From contig CP136063.1 in the NCBI GenBank assembly GCA_032622095.1, positions 185,423,956 through 185,487,955 of the forward strand: a stretch of DNA of 64,000 nt, in the 5' to 3' direction. A model generated the notes under the pieces. It saw nothing but the letters and a program-made list of their open reading frames with translations. It did not search any database and was not told the DNA's origin. The number at the start of each line of letters is the position of its first letter. Position 1 is the first letter of the stretch. Shown here piece by piece: positions 44,842 to 55,851 of the stretch. Source of the DNA: Siphonodentalium dalli. Taxonomy: Eukaryota; Mollusca; Scaphopoda; Gadilida; Siphonodentaliidae. The position numbers and the translations under genes were made by a program.

Positions 44842-46920
44842 ACATAATTATTTATAGCAGTCCAATGGGCGGAGATCTGACCAGAGTGATGCATTGGGTT
44901 TCAGAAACACGGGGTCGTATTTTGTCACAATCTTGTCGACAACTTTTCAGCACGAAAAGGTGTTTTGCGAAATATTCGTATTGACAACAATATGTAGATA
45001 TGTACCGTACTAGATCATACATCCAACTGCATTCACGCACAGCTTGGTAAAACACAGCGCCAGATTGCAGCAATATTGCCAATATAAACAAGTAAATAAT
45101 ATGCCCATCATAAACCAACTTCCCACTGTGAGCCCCGTGTGTTCTATACGATCATTTGTCCGACCATTCCACGTATGGATAAAGGGACGCAGGTTGTAAA
45201 CAGCGTGACAGGAAACTCCTCTCGTGGGCCTCACTTTAGAGAAGCCGCGTTAGCAACACGTTAGCTGCGCCGCATTGAATGGATTGGTTTACTGGGGGTG
45301 AAAGCTATACACGTCAGTAAAATTGTGATCTGTCAATCCGATCAATGTTGTGTTCTTGTGACGAAAAACCATTCTAATTGATGCGCCAAAAATCGGATTC
45401 AGTAACTGTCAATTATTGAGAAAACAGTGTATTTTGTGCTATCAAACCGGACAATATAACTCAGAACCGGACACCGAAAGAGGAACCTCATTGCATCGAT
45501 AGTAGTCTGTGGTTATAAAGCTTGTAAATATTAAAGAGAACACGTCTCCATTTTCACCCAGAGACTTTGAATCGACCCATGTGCGACCGCCATCGTTGAG
45601 ATGAACTTGTTCGAATCGATTCGATTCGGTTTCGAATCAACCGCGGAAAACATCCATGTTTAATGTAAATATCAACAAAAAACACGTGCTTCCAGTCAGC
45701 GAAGAGGAACGATAACTCGTGATCTTCCGGTATTGTATCATATCGTATTAAAGTTGACTCTGTAAATAGAGTGACTGTGTGGTTTTGCGAAAAATATATA
45801 AATATATCAAAGATATTATTTATCTCGCGAGGTGAATCAGATAAAATGGAACCACGCATACATAGTTTGGTTATCAGTGCGGTCGGTCGGTTTATAGATT
45901 GATTTTTTTTATTTAAAACCAATAAAATGAACTTGGGTCGGGGGGTTTTGAAGACGGTCGGTCGGGTTACGGGAAACACGCATCATTTTTGTTTTGGCCT
46001 AATTGAAGGTATATTTAGAACCTTTCCCATCTCAGTTAAATTATGGTCATGTGAAAATATTACAGGCGCAATCACATCGATCTTCTGAATTCAGAATTGC
46101 GAGAGCAAATAACTTATAATAAGTGCTCCTGCTGTGTTTACCTCATCATACTTGATTCATAGCCTAGGCTCATGGGATTGGGAAGGACTGGTGTACCTTT
46201 AAACAAAGTGAATCACTGAATGAGTGATAATTATATTGATATTATTATTAAAGCCAAGGGCAGGCTGCAGGCAACCGATGAACACAAGTCATGGTGTTGG
46301 CATGATCATGGACTTATTGGGAACTGAATTTGAGACATAAATAAATGACCTGGTTCAGTGGTTGCACTTGCAGTTCACCCCACTACGGCACTAGTTCTGC
46401 CTTCAACTTCAAGCATGGTCAATAACGCATTGTTTAAAATCAACAAACCGGTTTACTACTATACTAGGTCAATAATTCATTCTCAAAAAAATATTATTTC
46501 CTTCATCATCGACAGATAAGACTATCATTTTCATGATGAGTCTTCTTTCTTCAAAATTAAAAGCTTGTCGTGCAGTATTTCACGACACTTTCATGTGACT
46601 TTGTCGTATTTTCACGTCGCACTAGTTATAAATAGAACTGTTATAAACGAATAATAATTCGCCATTTTAGTTTTGCGACAGGATGATAAATCTAGGAAAA
46701 CATCCTAAATATCATATTAATCGGTCATTTGGATATTACGAGCCGCAATACACAAATACACGCGATCAGAAATGTTCTGCGATAGTTGTAAATAGATCAA
46801 AACAAAATAAAAATCACCTTTACTCTTGTTGGCCGGTAACAGTCGTCAGAGATACCGTGTCTATGGCGTTTATTCCTACGGCAACTGTTGCCAGACTCTT
46901 CGCGTCGGCATTATTAATAT
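44842..46920. other. CpG-richer intergenic region, no gene recognised
   Basis: This stretch has more CpG than the RFX introns and could hold the missing RFX 5' exon and promoter, but no exon could be supported. A minus-strand open frame of 141 codons (45554-45979) resembles no family and overlaps a ggtcggtcgg repeat near 45883 and 45953. Confidence 0.35.
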
Positions 46921-46927
46921 TGATGCG

Positions 46928-47167
46928 CCAAAATGGCGGATGTCACTTGAAATAATCAAATATGACAACACGTGTTTAATAACAAATTACTTATAATAAA
47001 TAGCGAAGAACCTACGTGAAAAATATTGTGTTAATTAATGGTTTATTTCTAACACGAACTATATCGACGTGTAGAACTATTTCGTAAGTCGAACTACTTA
47101 CGAGAAAATTAGGCCGGTCATGTGACCAAAACCGAATATTAAATTTCTGGTTCAAAATGGCGGCTGC
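46928..47167. promoter_or_regulatory. Two YY1-like AAAATGGCGG sites, possible promoter region
   Basis: caaaatggcggatg (46928-46941) and tcaaaatggcggctgc (47152-47167) match the YY1 consensus AARATGGCGGC, which in animals often lies just downstream of transcription starts, and they sit in a locally CpG-containing stretch. They could belong to the RFX promoter (minus) or to another gene on the plus strand. No exon is seen, so this is weak. Confidence 0.3.
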
Positions 47168-47592
47168 ATAAAGTGGCATCCTGGCAACTGAATAAAGCTT
47201 TGACCTCTAATGTTTTTCTATCTTTTATACCAGTATGGTTGTTATACAATATGATATAATACACAGGATTACTTGATTTTGCTCACTTTGTAACAACTTA
47301 GTGTATAACAGAGCCGATTATTATATGTCAATAACACCGTATCTTAACATAATTAGCTTACTAAAGTGACACACGGCGGTCATCATCTCAACTTGTGATT
47401 AGATTAGATATTAGATTATTTATTAACAGTAAACGAATTTGAAAATCCGACTGTTTCTTTATGAAGTGGAGAGTATTAGTACTTGCAGTTACAGTACCTG
47501 AGGGAACAAAGCAAATGAGTCCTTATTCAACAAATAGTGAACAGTGGATTCAACAACAACAACACCATATATACATTAGGCCCATTTATTGG

Positions 47593-48650
47593 TATAGGGG
47601 AGAGCGGGGCATGTTGGAAGGTTTTGTATTCAATCACACACACAGGGAAATGTGAGCAAGGGCCCCTTCCTTTTTTCAACTTTTATTATAAAGTATATCA
47701 AAGACTTAAATATGGCATATCATTATGTATGATCTATTTCGCTTTTACGTTGAAAAATAAATTCCAACCAAAATACCCCGGGTTGTTTGAAACCAGGGGC
47801 AAATTGGAACATCGACGGGGTAGCCTAAGTCAGAACACTGGTCGTATAAGGAACACATATGAAATCAATGTATAATAAGGTAAAACCACTAATATATATT
47901 CCAAAAACTATATTAAATTGCTAGTATGAAACATTTATAGCTGAGTCCGGTAAATAAAGTATGTTCGAGAAATCGTCATCATTGGAAAACGCAACACATC
48001 CAATGAAAACGTCGTTTCACATACAGGAGGGACGTAGCAAGGCAAAATTTGGAATGGGTTTTATAGTGCTATTTAGTGCCACACAAATAATTATTCATCA
48101 ACGAAAATATATTGAAATCATATTTAGGACATGGTTGCAAGCAACTGAGATGCATTCATCCATAATTCCATCTTATTTTTTCCATAATGGTTAGTTATAC
48201 TAGCTCAATGCATAATTTTGATGGGATTTTCCCGTAACTCGCACTATGGGGACACAATGGGGTGTTCCAACATGCCCTAAACGTGGAAAAGGATCTAATT
48301 GGAAAGACACTAATTAATCGGTATTTTTTTTTATTTATGACTGAAATGAAATGAAACTGGATCAACTGACATAATTTACACCCTTTACGTCTCGAAATTT
48401 TATCTTGAATATTGATGAAACCTGAACATCGAAAAAATTACTTGACCCCCCCCCCCCCAACGATTTTTGTGCATATATGTCTTACACCATTCCGAGAATA
48501 GTCAGAATTTGTTTGTGTTATTTGTGCATACAATCTTGAGTGTCCTCCACAAATAAGTGGCAATTGTAGATGCTGTTTTATTGTTTTTAACAAGAGAGGT
48601 GGGGTGTTTCAATATACCCCACGTTCCAACATGCCCCGGTCTCCCCTATA
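47593..48650. mobile_element. TIR element with tataggggagagcggggcatgttgg termini
   Basis: About 1,058 bp. The left end TATAGGGGAGAGCGGGGCAT, then gttggaa, and the right end ttccaacatgcccc, then ggtctcccctata, are inverses. The ends begin and finish with TATA, so a TA target is likely. ttccaacatgccc also occurs internally near 48265. The open frames inside (47461-47875, 47961-48194) look non-coding. Confidence 0.78.
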
Positions 48651-48659
48651 ATATATGAA

Positions 48660-50220
48660 TCATATGATACAAATATCTATACAATTTTATGCATAACATT
48701 TGAATTGAATGAGCAATATAATATGAATAGGCCTATGGATGGAACTGTGGTCGACAATAAATTTAGCTGTAATTTAAGGAGTGATAAAAAGATCTCATAA
48801 TATTTAGATGTAGGCTCTTGCTATATAGCCTGATCAAAATGGATTTAACCAATCAAATTTAAAAAGATGGTTCATTGGAGATATTTAATATTGATAATTT
48901 TATTAGTAATACGGTACTGGTCAGCTTTTATAATTAAATATATCATAACCAGGGACAATACGGTAATGAAATAAGGACTAAAAACCCTCTTATTTTCACA
49001 GTGGTCGTCGATCCCTTCTATTTAATTTTGAAGATAGTGTACGTAGGCCTATATCTTCTGGGTCACAATTACAACATTATTTTTTTTATGAAAGTGGATT
49101 TCAAGACTACAAATAGGCGATGTGTGTATCTTTTTAAACACAGACAAAACCAAAATAAATGTTCTGTGCAAAATGGTCAACTCGGGACGGGTCAACCGAT
49201 TGAGCCCAAACTTGCTACCTATGGGTACATTTGTCCCGAAAATGTCACGGACGGGTCAAATCGTGACCCCAATGTGACATTGACCTTCAAACTGGTCAAT
49301 TTAATCTTTCCATACTAAAATGCATCTAGGCCGGCCTATAGGCCTACCGTAAACTGGGGCACAGTAACTTTAACAAAAATTTGTGTTTCTCTGTCGATAT
49401 TTTTAAAACACTAATATTTATAAGATCTGAATGCTTCCAAAACCAGGAAAAGATGTAGTTCTCACAAAACGAATATGGTCTTTTAAATATGTACCCAGGG
49501 ATATTCGCATTTTAGTGGGCAGGGTTAATTTTTAATGCCATGTTGCTTTATTGTTGCTCCGTTGGCAGTGGTTTTGATCTCTATACCTATCTCCTGGTCA
49601 GACACTGGGTCAGATGCAAAGTTTTGAAAGCTATACAATTGTTGATCCAAACAAAATTGTCCGACTATGACGATACCTGGACGGGTGTAATAAGTTTGAA
49701 AAAATTGGAAAAAATGAAGAGAATTTTCTCAAGTATGTTAAAATGGATAAAGATGCATGCACCGCCAGTTGTTGTTGTTTCGTGCTTGCACACAATTCCT
49801 TGTCATCATGGTATGAGTTTAGCAGATATCAATAACTCCAAATACATCTGTAGTGCTCCAGTGCCTAAGGATGGAGGAGATTTTGACAAATAGGGTCAGT
49901 GTGTACGTCTCCCTATGTTTGTATTTCCTTTGGACACCGTTAAAAACAGCGGATGTATATCACCGTGACTGGCAGATGACGCCCGTCATTTTGATATATG
50001 CAAAGGGAAAAAACGAGGGCGCGGTGCAACGAAACTTGAAATTTTCATGATTGGCTTACCGACGATCAATTATGCTGAAGGAGTCACTCTCTCCAAAAAA
50101 ATGTGCTGAAGGGTAACCGGGTTTCAAGTTGGAAAATGTGATGAATGGTACATTGGTTTTTAAATCTATTTCGAAATGACGTTGTCTAGTTTTTCCATCT
50201 GTCGCAATTTCTGCAATAGA
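48660..50220. other. Non-coding with an unassigned open frame
   Basis: It contains a unit accgattgagcccaaacttg, then gacgggtcaaatcgtgaccc (about 49193-49265), that recurs at 51997-52060, so a dispersed repeat is present. The 117-codon plus-strand frame at 49540-49893 has plausible composition but no motif I recognise and no supporting splice sites. Confidence 0.4.
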
Positions 50221-50229
50221 ATAATTGTT

Positions 50230-50640
50230 TAAATGTACTCAATCCGATCAGACGGTCCCCATATCATCAATTAAGACACACCAACAACAACATTTCTTCA
50301 AAATACGTTTTAGTCGATTCATTGCAACAAAACAATGCTATTATACTAAGCACTGTCAACTGTGGTATCAAATTTCCCAAACGTGTTATTTATCAACATT
50401 GTGTTCAACAAAATATGGCCGTATTATCTCTTGAGTATCACGAAATTTGGCAGTATTACCACTTGATTTTAGAGTTATCCATCTTCAATCCGCAATTTTG
50501 TCCGAGACCGTCCGTTTGACGACGTTTCTCTGGGCCACAAATAATTGTACATCTCGAGAAATAACAAACTGCATAAATCGATATCTGATCACTGAGTTTT
50601 GATGGATGGGTTCCTCGACTCGAATCAAATATTTTTTTTT
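50230..50640. repeat. Dispersed repeat E, copy 1 (uninterrupted)
   Basis: It begins gtactcaatccgatcagacg and contains gttatttatcaacattgtgt, tttagagttatccatcttca and gtccgagaccgtc. It ends gttcctcgactcgaatcaaa. The order matches 52749-54265, where a hAT element interrupts the copy at the position equivalent to ttatttatcaac. Confidence 0.75.
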
Positions 50641-50644
50641 AAAC

Positions 50645-51440
50645 CCGAACCCAAAGAAATATTAATTTAGGAGCATTAATTCGGATAATGCATCTTTAAG
50701 TTCAATGCGAATTAGAATGAACTAAAATATATTTCGGATGGGCACCATACTATCAGGAACACAGTTGACGGAACTATGTCAAGCGCCGATAGCAAAAACC
50801 ACATGTTCTCTTCAAACATGTTTACCGGTATATCCTTCAGAATTTTTAGGTGAGAGTTATCGATCGACCCCTTAATTCAGCGTCAATTATAGTTAAACCG
50901 TTTCTTTATTATGATATAAATTGTAATTTATAAACATATTCTTAAAACATCTTGGGACTTTCACCAACCGTGAAGTACATTATTAAGGAACACATAATAA
51001 CAAAAAAACCATAATCAGAAATGGTAACGCCCTCAAGATCATATTATTAGCCATAAATATAAATTATAATATAAAATATATTGGTTACATGAATGCACTG
51101 CCTCAGAATTCCGTTAAAACAACTAATCCTTCAAATTATTACAAAAAACTACGGCTTACTGCAGATTTCTCATTCACGACACCAGAAAGATTCTAAATGC
51201 GGATCAAAAATCGGAGGCATTGTGTTCCCACCAAGAGTGCATGGCCCAGCCATTGTTCATACCTAAACATCAAAGGCAATTAACGCGGTCACAGTAGTTA
51301 CATACTGCAACTATAAGACATCCAGCGAAAACACACCCCACGAAAACCAATGTGTTGTCATGCGAGATATCCCATCGCTATACATGTAGCTCAATTTGAC
51401 ACCGCCATATTAGTCTTCCTGCAATATCCTAAAACAATAA
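50645..51440. other. Non-coding, nothing distinctive seen
   Basis: No element end or family-like frame. Sequence just left of the LINE relic may be its decayed upstream part. Confidence 0.35.
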
Positions 51441-51444
51441 AGCT

Positions 51445-51902
51445 TCTCAAATCATTGGCATAGTCAACAGAACTTTCACGAACTTGGACATCGACACTTT
51501 CTAATCGCTCTACATAAGCATGGTCAGACCTATCATCGAATACTGTAACTCTGCATAGAGCCCACATCACAAATATCAAAGCATTGTGTTAGAGAAATAC
51601 AAAGAAAAGCAACGAAACTAGAAGTTCGTCAAATCAAAACTATATGCTACCGAGACCGAATGATAAGACTCAATCTGATGTCTTTAATATATTACAACAT
51701 CAATGCCTGTGACCTATTAGAAAGACATTCATCAGGAAGAACAAGAGGACATAATAATAAGCTACAGATGCCCATTGTTAACAAGGCCATAGGAAAATAT
51801 TTCTTCACACAGAGGGTGGTAAATATAGCTGGAACTCTCTGTCAGACTTCGCTGTTGAGGCTCCAAAACTCGATCAATTCTTACGTACTTAGGGCTTCCT
51901 AA
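51445..51902 (+). pseudogene. LINE (CR1/jockey-like) reverse transcriptase C-terminal relic
   Basis: The translation reads IGIVNRTFTNLDIDTF, stop, SLYISMVRPIIEYCNSA, stop, SPHHK..., then after frameshifts RLNLMSLIYYNINACDLLER, SSGRTRGHNNKLQMP and KYFFTQRVVNI. LY-S-VRP-EYC- and TRGH--KL plus -YFF-QRVVN-WN-L are the standard C-terminal signature of CR1/jockey-group non-LTR retrotransposons. In the last part the WNSLSDFAVEAPKLDQF-type ending is readable only after a frameshift. It is dead, with at least three stops and two frameshifts. Confidence 0.85.
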
Positions 51903-51904
51903 GA

Positions 51905-52748
51905 ACGGGGGAGATTTTCATCGGGTCAGTGATCTTCACCTTGAAACAGGTACCCACAAAATGATATATATGCGTGTGTCCTTTATAGACTCGAACCGAT
52001 TGAGCTCAAACTTGCTACCCACGGGAAGTGTCATGGACGGGTTAAATTGTGACCCCGACCTGACCTTGACAATGATCAATTCAAGGTCAAATCGGGTAAC
52101 TCATTGAGTAACAAAAAATTAAATTAAAAAATAAAAAATTGTCATGTTTCTGACGATTGCCACCAGTGGCGGGCTAACCTGCTAGTATTATATAAAATAC
52201 GAGTTCGACGACAAGTAATATGTTAAAGTGACTCACAAGTAAATATCGAATGACGATACATATATTTGTAAACAGGCATTGCAAATAATGTTATTGGGAC
52301 GAAAAGTCACAAGACTTGTTCCGTATTATGATGATGATGATGATTGATAGAACAAACCACTATTATGATGATCATGTCGTTATTTGTTTAAAATATGTAT
52401 CAATTGACATATACACACCCGTTCCCTTATTAAAATCAAAATATTTCGACCATTTTATGGGACCTCCGCGAATTCGGGGACTTCCGCAAACAGGGACCTA
52501 CTGCGAATTGTCACAACCGGAAAAACCCATTATCTATAAATAAAACGCCCAGCGAACCATAGCTATCTAAAATCTCTAGGACAGTATACACCCGAGGGCG
52601 TTAACTAAAAATATATTATTTTTTTTACTTTATAAGGTTCCCTGTCAAAACTTCAAAAAGTTCCAAGGTTTTTTACTGGTGGAATATGATCTCTACGGGC
52701 GTCAGCCTGAGTAGAGAATCGTGGCATGATCTACCATTATAGCAGCTT
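51905..52748. other. Non-coding, copy of a gtcaaatcgtgaccccga repeat and a (atg)n run
   Basis: It holds the second copy of the gattgagctcaaacttgcta repeat (51997-52060) and an (atgatg)n run at about 52327-52341. No gene. Confidence 0.45.
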
Positions 52749-54265
52749 AAAGGTACTCAATCCGATTCGATGGTCCCCATATCAGCATATTCCAACAACA
52801 ACAACAAATTTTGAAATGCTGCTTCAGTTATCAGAATCGAGTAATTGGCCAAAAATAATGCTAACCAGTCAACTATAGTATAAAATTACCCAAAACCTGC
52901 TATTTATTAGTGATGCGGACCGGACCAATTGGGTGGTCTGGTCCACTGCCAAGGCGGTCCAGTCTGGTTCGGTCCATTCCGGTCCTGTACACATGCCTGG
53001 ACCGGTCCAAAACGGTCCGGTCCACCTATAATAGGCTATATGTTAATGAATTCTCTGTTTTCTCAAAGTTTTTACTCTGTATAGTACAAACTATAAGGTT
53101 ACTGCGTTCAGTGCATTGCAATGAGTCCATATATGTTAAAACTTACATTGTTTGCCGATTGTACGCATCATTGTCTGTCTCTGGTGGGATATACTGGGAA
53201 CGATGCACGATAATAGTATTTCTAGTAATGCGAATATGCACTAATTAAATGTATTGGACAGATATATAGCTAGGGCCAGAATGTGTTATAACCAATCTAA
53301 CATGGCACTCAACTGATCGTATGCATGATTCGTATCTTACTTATTTTCATTAAATTGAAATTTAAACGAAATAACTAGACTGATGACAATTATACAAATG
53401 TGTACTAATATGACTACTACATTAATATTGGAGTCTTGGAGATTGTGATGGCTGATTGTATATTCCTGACAATTACAGTTATATATAAGTACAACTACTA
53501 TTGGATTAATGTGACTGTCTTGTGTATGTACTATGTAATGTGGTTTGCGTGTTTCTTCGATAAGTATAACTGTGAAAAACAATAGAATACTCGATTCGAT
53601 ATCCATCCAAATTGATTAGTTGATGCCATGTTACACTGTTTATGACAAATAGTTCCATACTCATTCAGTTGCATGTTTGTCACATTGATAGGGTGCTACA
53701 TAGTGTTGGCCAGTGTTACATTAATACATTATAAGGAAAGTGACATGTACAAAGTTCATCTATACATTGTTTTCATGGCATCAAACGTTTAATAGATATT
53801 AATAATCACTTGAATGCGTCAATACATCATTGCTAATTGATATGACGGCAAATACGCAATAATATTCGCGATAGTTTATTATAACTGAAGTAAAATAGTG
53901 GACCGGACCGGAGTGTACCGGACCGGCGGCAAAAAGCCGTCCGGTCCAGTCCAGTGACACCCGGTCCGGACCGCATCACTACTATTTATCAACATTTTGT
54001 TCAACGAAAGTTTGCCGGTTTGTCAAATATCTGACACAAAAAAGCCACTTTATTTTAGAGTTATCCATCTGCATCCACAATTTGGTCCGAGACCGTCTTC
54101 TTGTCGACTGTTTATTGGGCCACTTAAATTGTTGGTGGTGAAAATAACAGATTTCAAACATCGATATCTGATCACTCTGAGTTTTGATGGGTGGGTTCCT
54201 CGACTCGAAACAAATATTTTTTACCCCCGAAGCCAAGGAAATAGTAATTTGCAAGCGTTAATTCA
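52749..54265. repeat. Dispersed repeat E, copy 2, split by a hAT insertion
   Basis: It starts gtactcaatccgattcgatg and resumes after the insertion with ctatttatcaacattttgtt. It contains agagttatccatctgcatcc and ends gttcctcgactcgaaacaaa. The break falls exactly at the hAT target site, and copy 1 at 50230-50640 shows the related empty site. Confidence 0.8.
52908..53981. mobile_element. hAT-family MITE (tagtgatgcggaccggacc) with perfect 8-bp target duplication
   Basis: 1,074 bp. The ends TAGTGATGCGGACCGGACCA and ggtccggaccgcatcacta are inverses with multiple ggaccgg/ccggtcc motifs at both ends. CTATTTAT is exact on both sides (52900-52907, 53982-53989). A solo left end of the same family lies at 54386, and a related family is at 55079-55851. 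The internal sequence is AT-rich and non-coding. Confidence 0.92.
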
Positions 54266-54385
54266 GACTATGCATCTTTAATATCTGCTAGCTTGGACCC
54301 GGAAAGTGCTTCAAAATGTGTTGTGCATGATTACCAAACTTTTGGCATTTATGCCAAGACATGAACCTCTGACTTAATAAAATAG

Positions 54386-54460
54386 TGATGCGGACCGGAC
54401 CGGGAACAAGATGGGGCACCCATTCTTATCTGGACAGGTCCAGTGCGGTCCAGACTATAT
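54386..54460. repeat. Terminal fragment of the tagtgatgcggaccggacc hAT family
   Basis: tagtgatgcggaccggaccg is followed by a diverged tggacaggtccagtgcggtc. No matching other end was seen nearby, so this is a truncated copy or a very short deletion derivative. Confidence 0.6.
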
Positions 54461-54664
54461 ATTTTTGTGGAACTATGAAATATAGTTTACAAATGTATGT
54501 GACTTCAACGTGTATACTGTTGTCTGCTGTTGTGGCGTGAGATTCCGTAAGGTTTCAGATGCTGCCAAATGCAAATTTCCCCGCACAAGGTATACCTTAA
54601 TCATCAAGACTATTATTTTTGTTTCTGTTTTTGTAATGATACAATTATAAAATATCACAGTTAA

Positions 54665-54905
54665 CCCTTTACCCAACAGAAGGGCCCTGTGCCAATGCAT
54701 TCTCTTATATATGCGAGTCGACCATAGGTCGCCTCGCATATATAAGAGAATGCATTGGCTTAACACATTAAAAATTATAAAATTGTTAAAGAATGTAAGA
54801 AAAAATGGTAAAAAAAGATTTTTTTTAGGCCAATGCATTCTCTTATATATGCGAGGCGACCTATGGTCGACTCGCATATATAAGAGAATGCATTGGCACA
54901 GGGCA
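54665..54905. mobile_element. TTAA-type palindromic MITE, family A, two near-perfect hairpins
   Basis: The left flank is TTAA (54661-54664) with CCCTTT start. It holds two hairpins, 54691-54759 and 54831-54899. Each has 27-bp perfect arms beginning gccaatgcattctcttatat around a short cgacc-ata-ggtcg tip. The two hairpins are reverse complements of each other, so the element is palindromic at two levels. The right TIR is lost. Confidence 0.82.
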
Positions 54906-55078
54906 TAACTGTAACTATCACAATGTGGTCAATGAGCCGGTTCCAATGATATCCACAATTATAAAATATCACAGTTAATTAGTCTGATAAATATTTCAAG
55001 ACACAATGGCCCACCATATTGTCTGAAATATCACAAACACGTTATTCTGTTTCCCCTATCAAGGTCCAGGGTGCATGG

Positions 55079-55851
55079 TAGGGGTGTGGACCGGACCGCA
55101 AAAAAAACCCAAAACAAAACGGTACATTCCGTGGTCCAGGGCCACCGTCAAAGGACCGCTTTGGACTGGTCCACCCATGGTGGTCTGGTACTTGACTGGT
55201 TCACGCACTTTAATACATAGATGTATGTCTAGCTTAAGTACTGGACCAATACCATGTCAACTAACCCTCATAAAATTTAAATGAACTGAACATAGATCAT
55301 GAATCGTGATATACTAGCCTATATATAGCTGGCAATATCTAACACGAAGTAACTACATCAATACCGGTCCAGTACGGCGGTACACATACCTGCATGTCGG
55401 ACATTGACCAATCTATCTGGAATATATCCAGTTTGCGATGCTAAGAACAAAACGTTATGGTGAAAGACTTCGAGCATTTGCACTCAACCCAATCATAGCA
55501 TGAGGGGGATAGCGGAAACGTGAGTCACAGTCACCAGTTTTAAGCACATTTATTCGTTCTCTAACTTCTATACAATGATAGAGACAAGACAATACACATT
55601 TTCACAATGTGCATATATACAATGTATTATACTATATGTCCAGAGCTTAATACAAGCTTGCCCGGAAGTAAATTGACGCTTTCTGTAACACAAACCAAAG
55701 TAAAATTTAACACATTTCCCTCCATTTAAGGTATTTTATAATAATTGGACTGGTCCAGGCAAGAATACCGGACCACCGAGAGCTGGACTGGACTGCCTCT
55801 TCACTGGGCCAGACCACCACTTGCAATCCGGTCCAGTCCGCATTCCCTATA
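55079..55851. mobile_element. hAT-like MITE (taggggtgtggaccggaccgc), 7/8 target duplication
   Basis: The left end TAGGGGTGTGGACCGGACCG and the right end ccggtccagtccgcattccctata are imperfect inverses. The flanks are GTGCATGG (55071-55078) and GTGCATGA (55852-55859). It resembles the 52908-53981 family in its ggaccgg motifs. It immediately precedes the decayed gene at 55852. Confidence 0.7.

Noticed and set aside
45554-45979. 141-codon minus-strand open frame, the longest or nearly longest after the pseudogene
   Set aside because: No motif, no splice support, overlaps a ggtcggtcgg repeat, and composition is like random sequence.
49540-49893. 117-codon plus-strand open frame
   Set aside because: Plausible composition but no recognisable domain, no neighbouring exon and no codon-level evidence. 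Kept only as unassigned.
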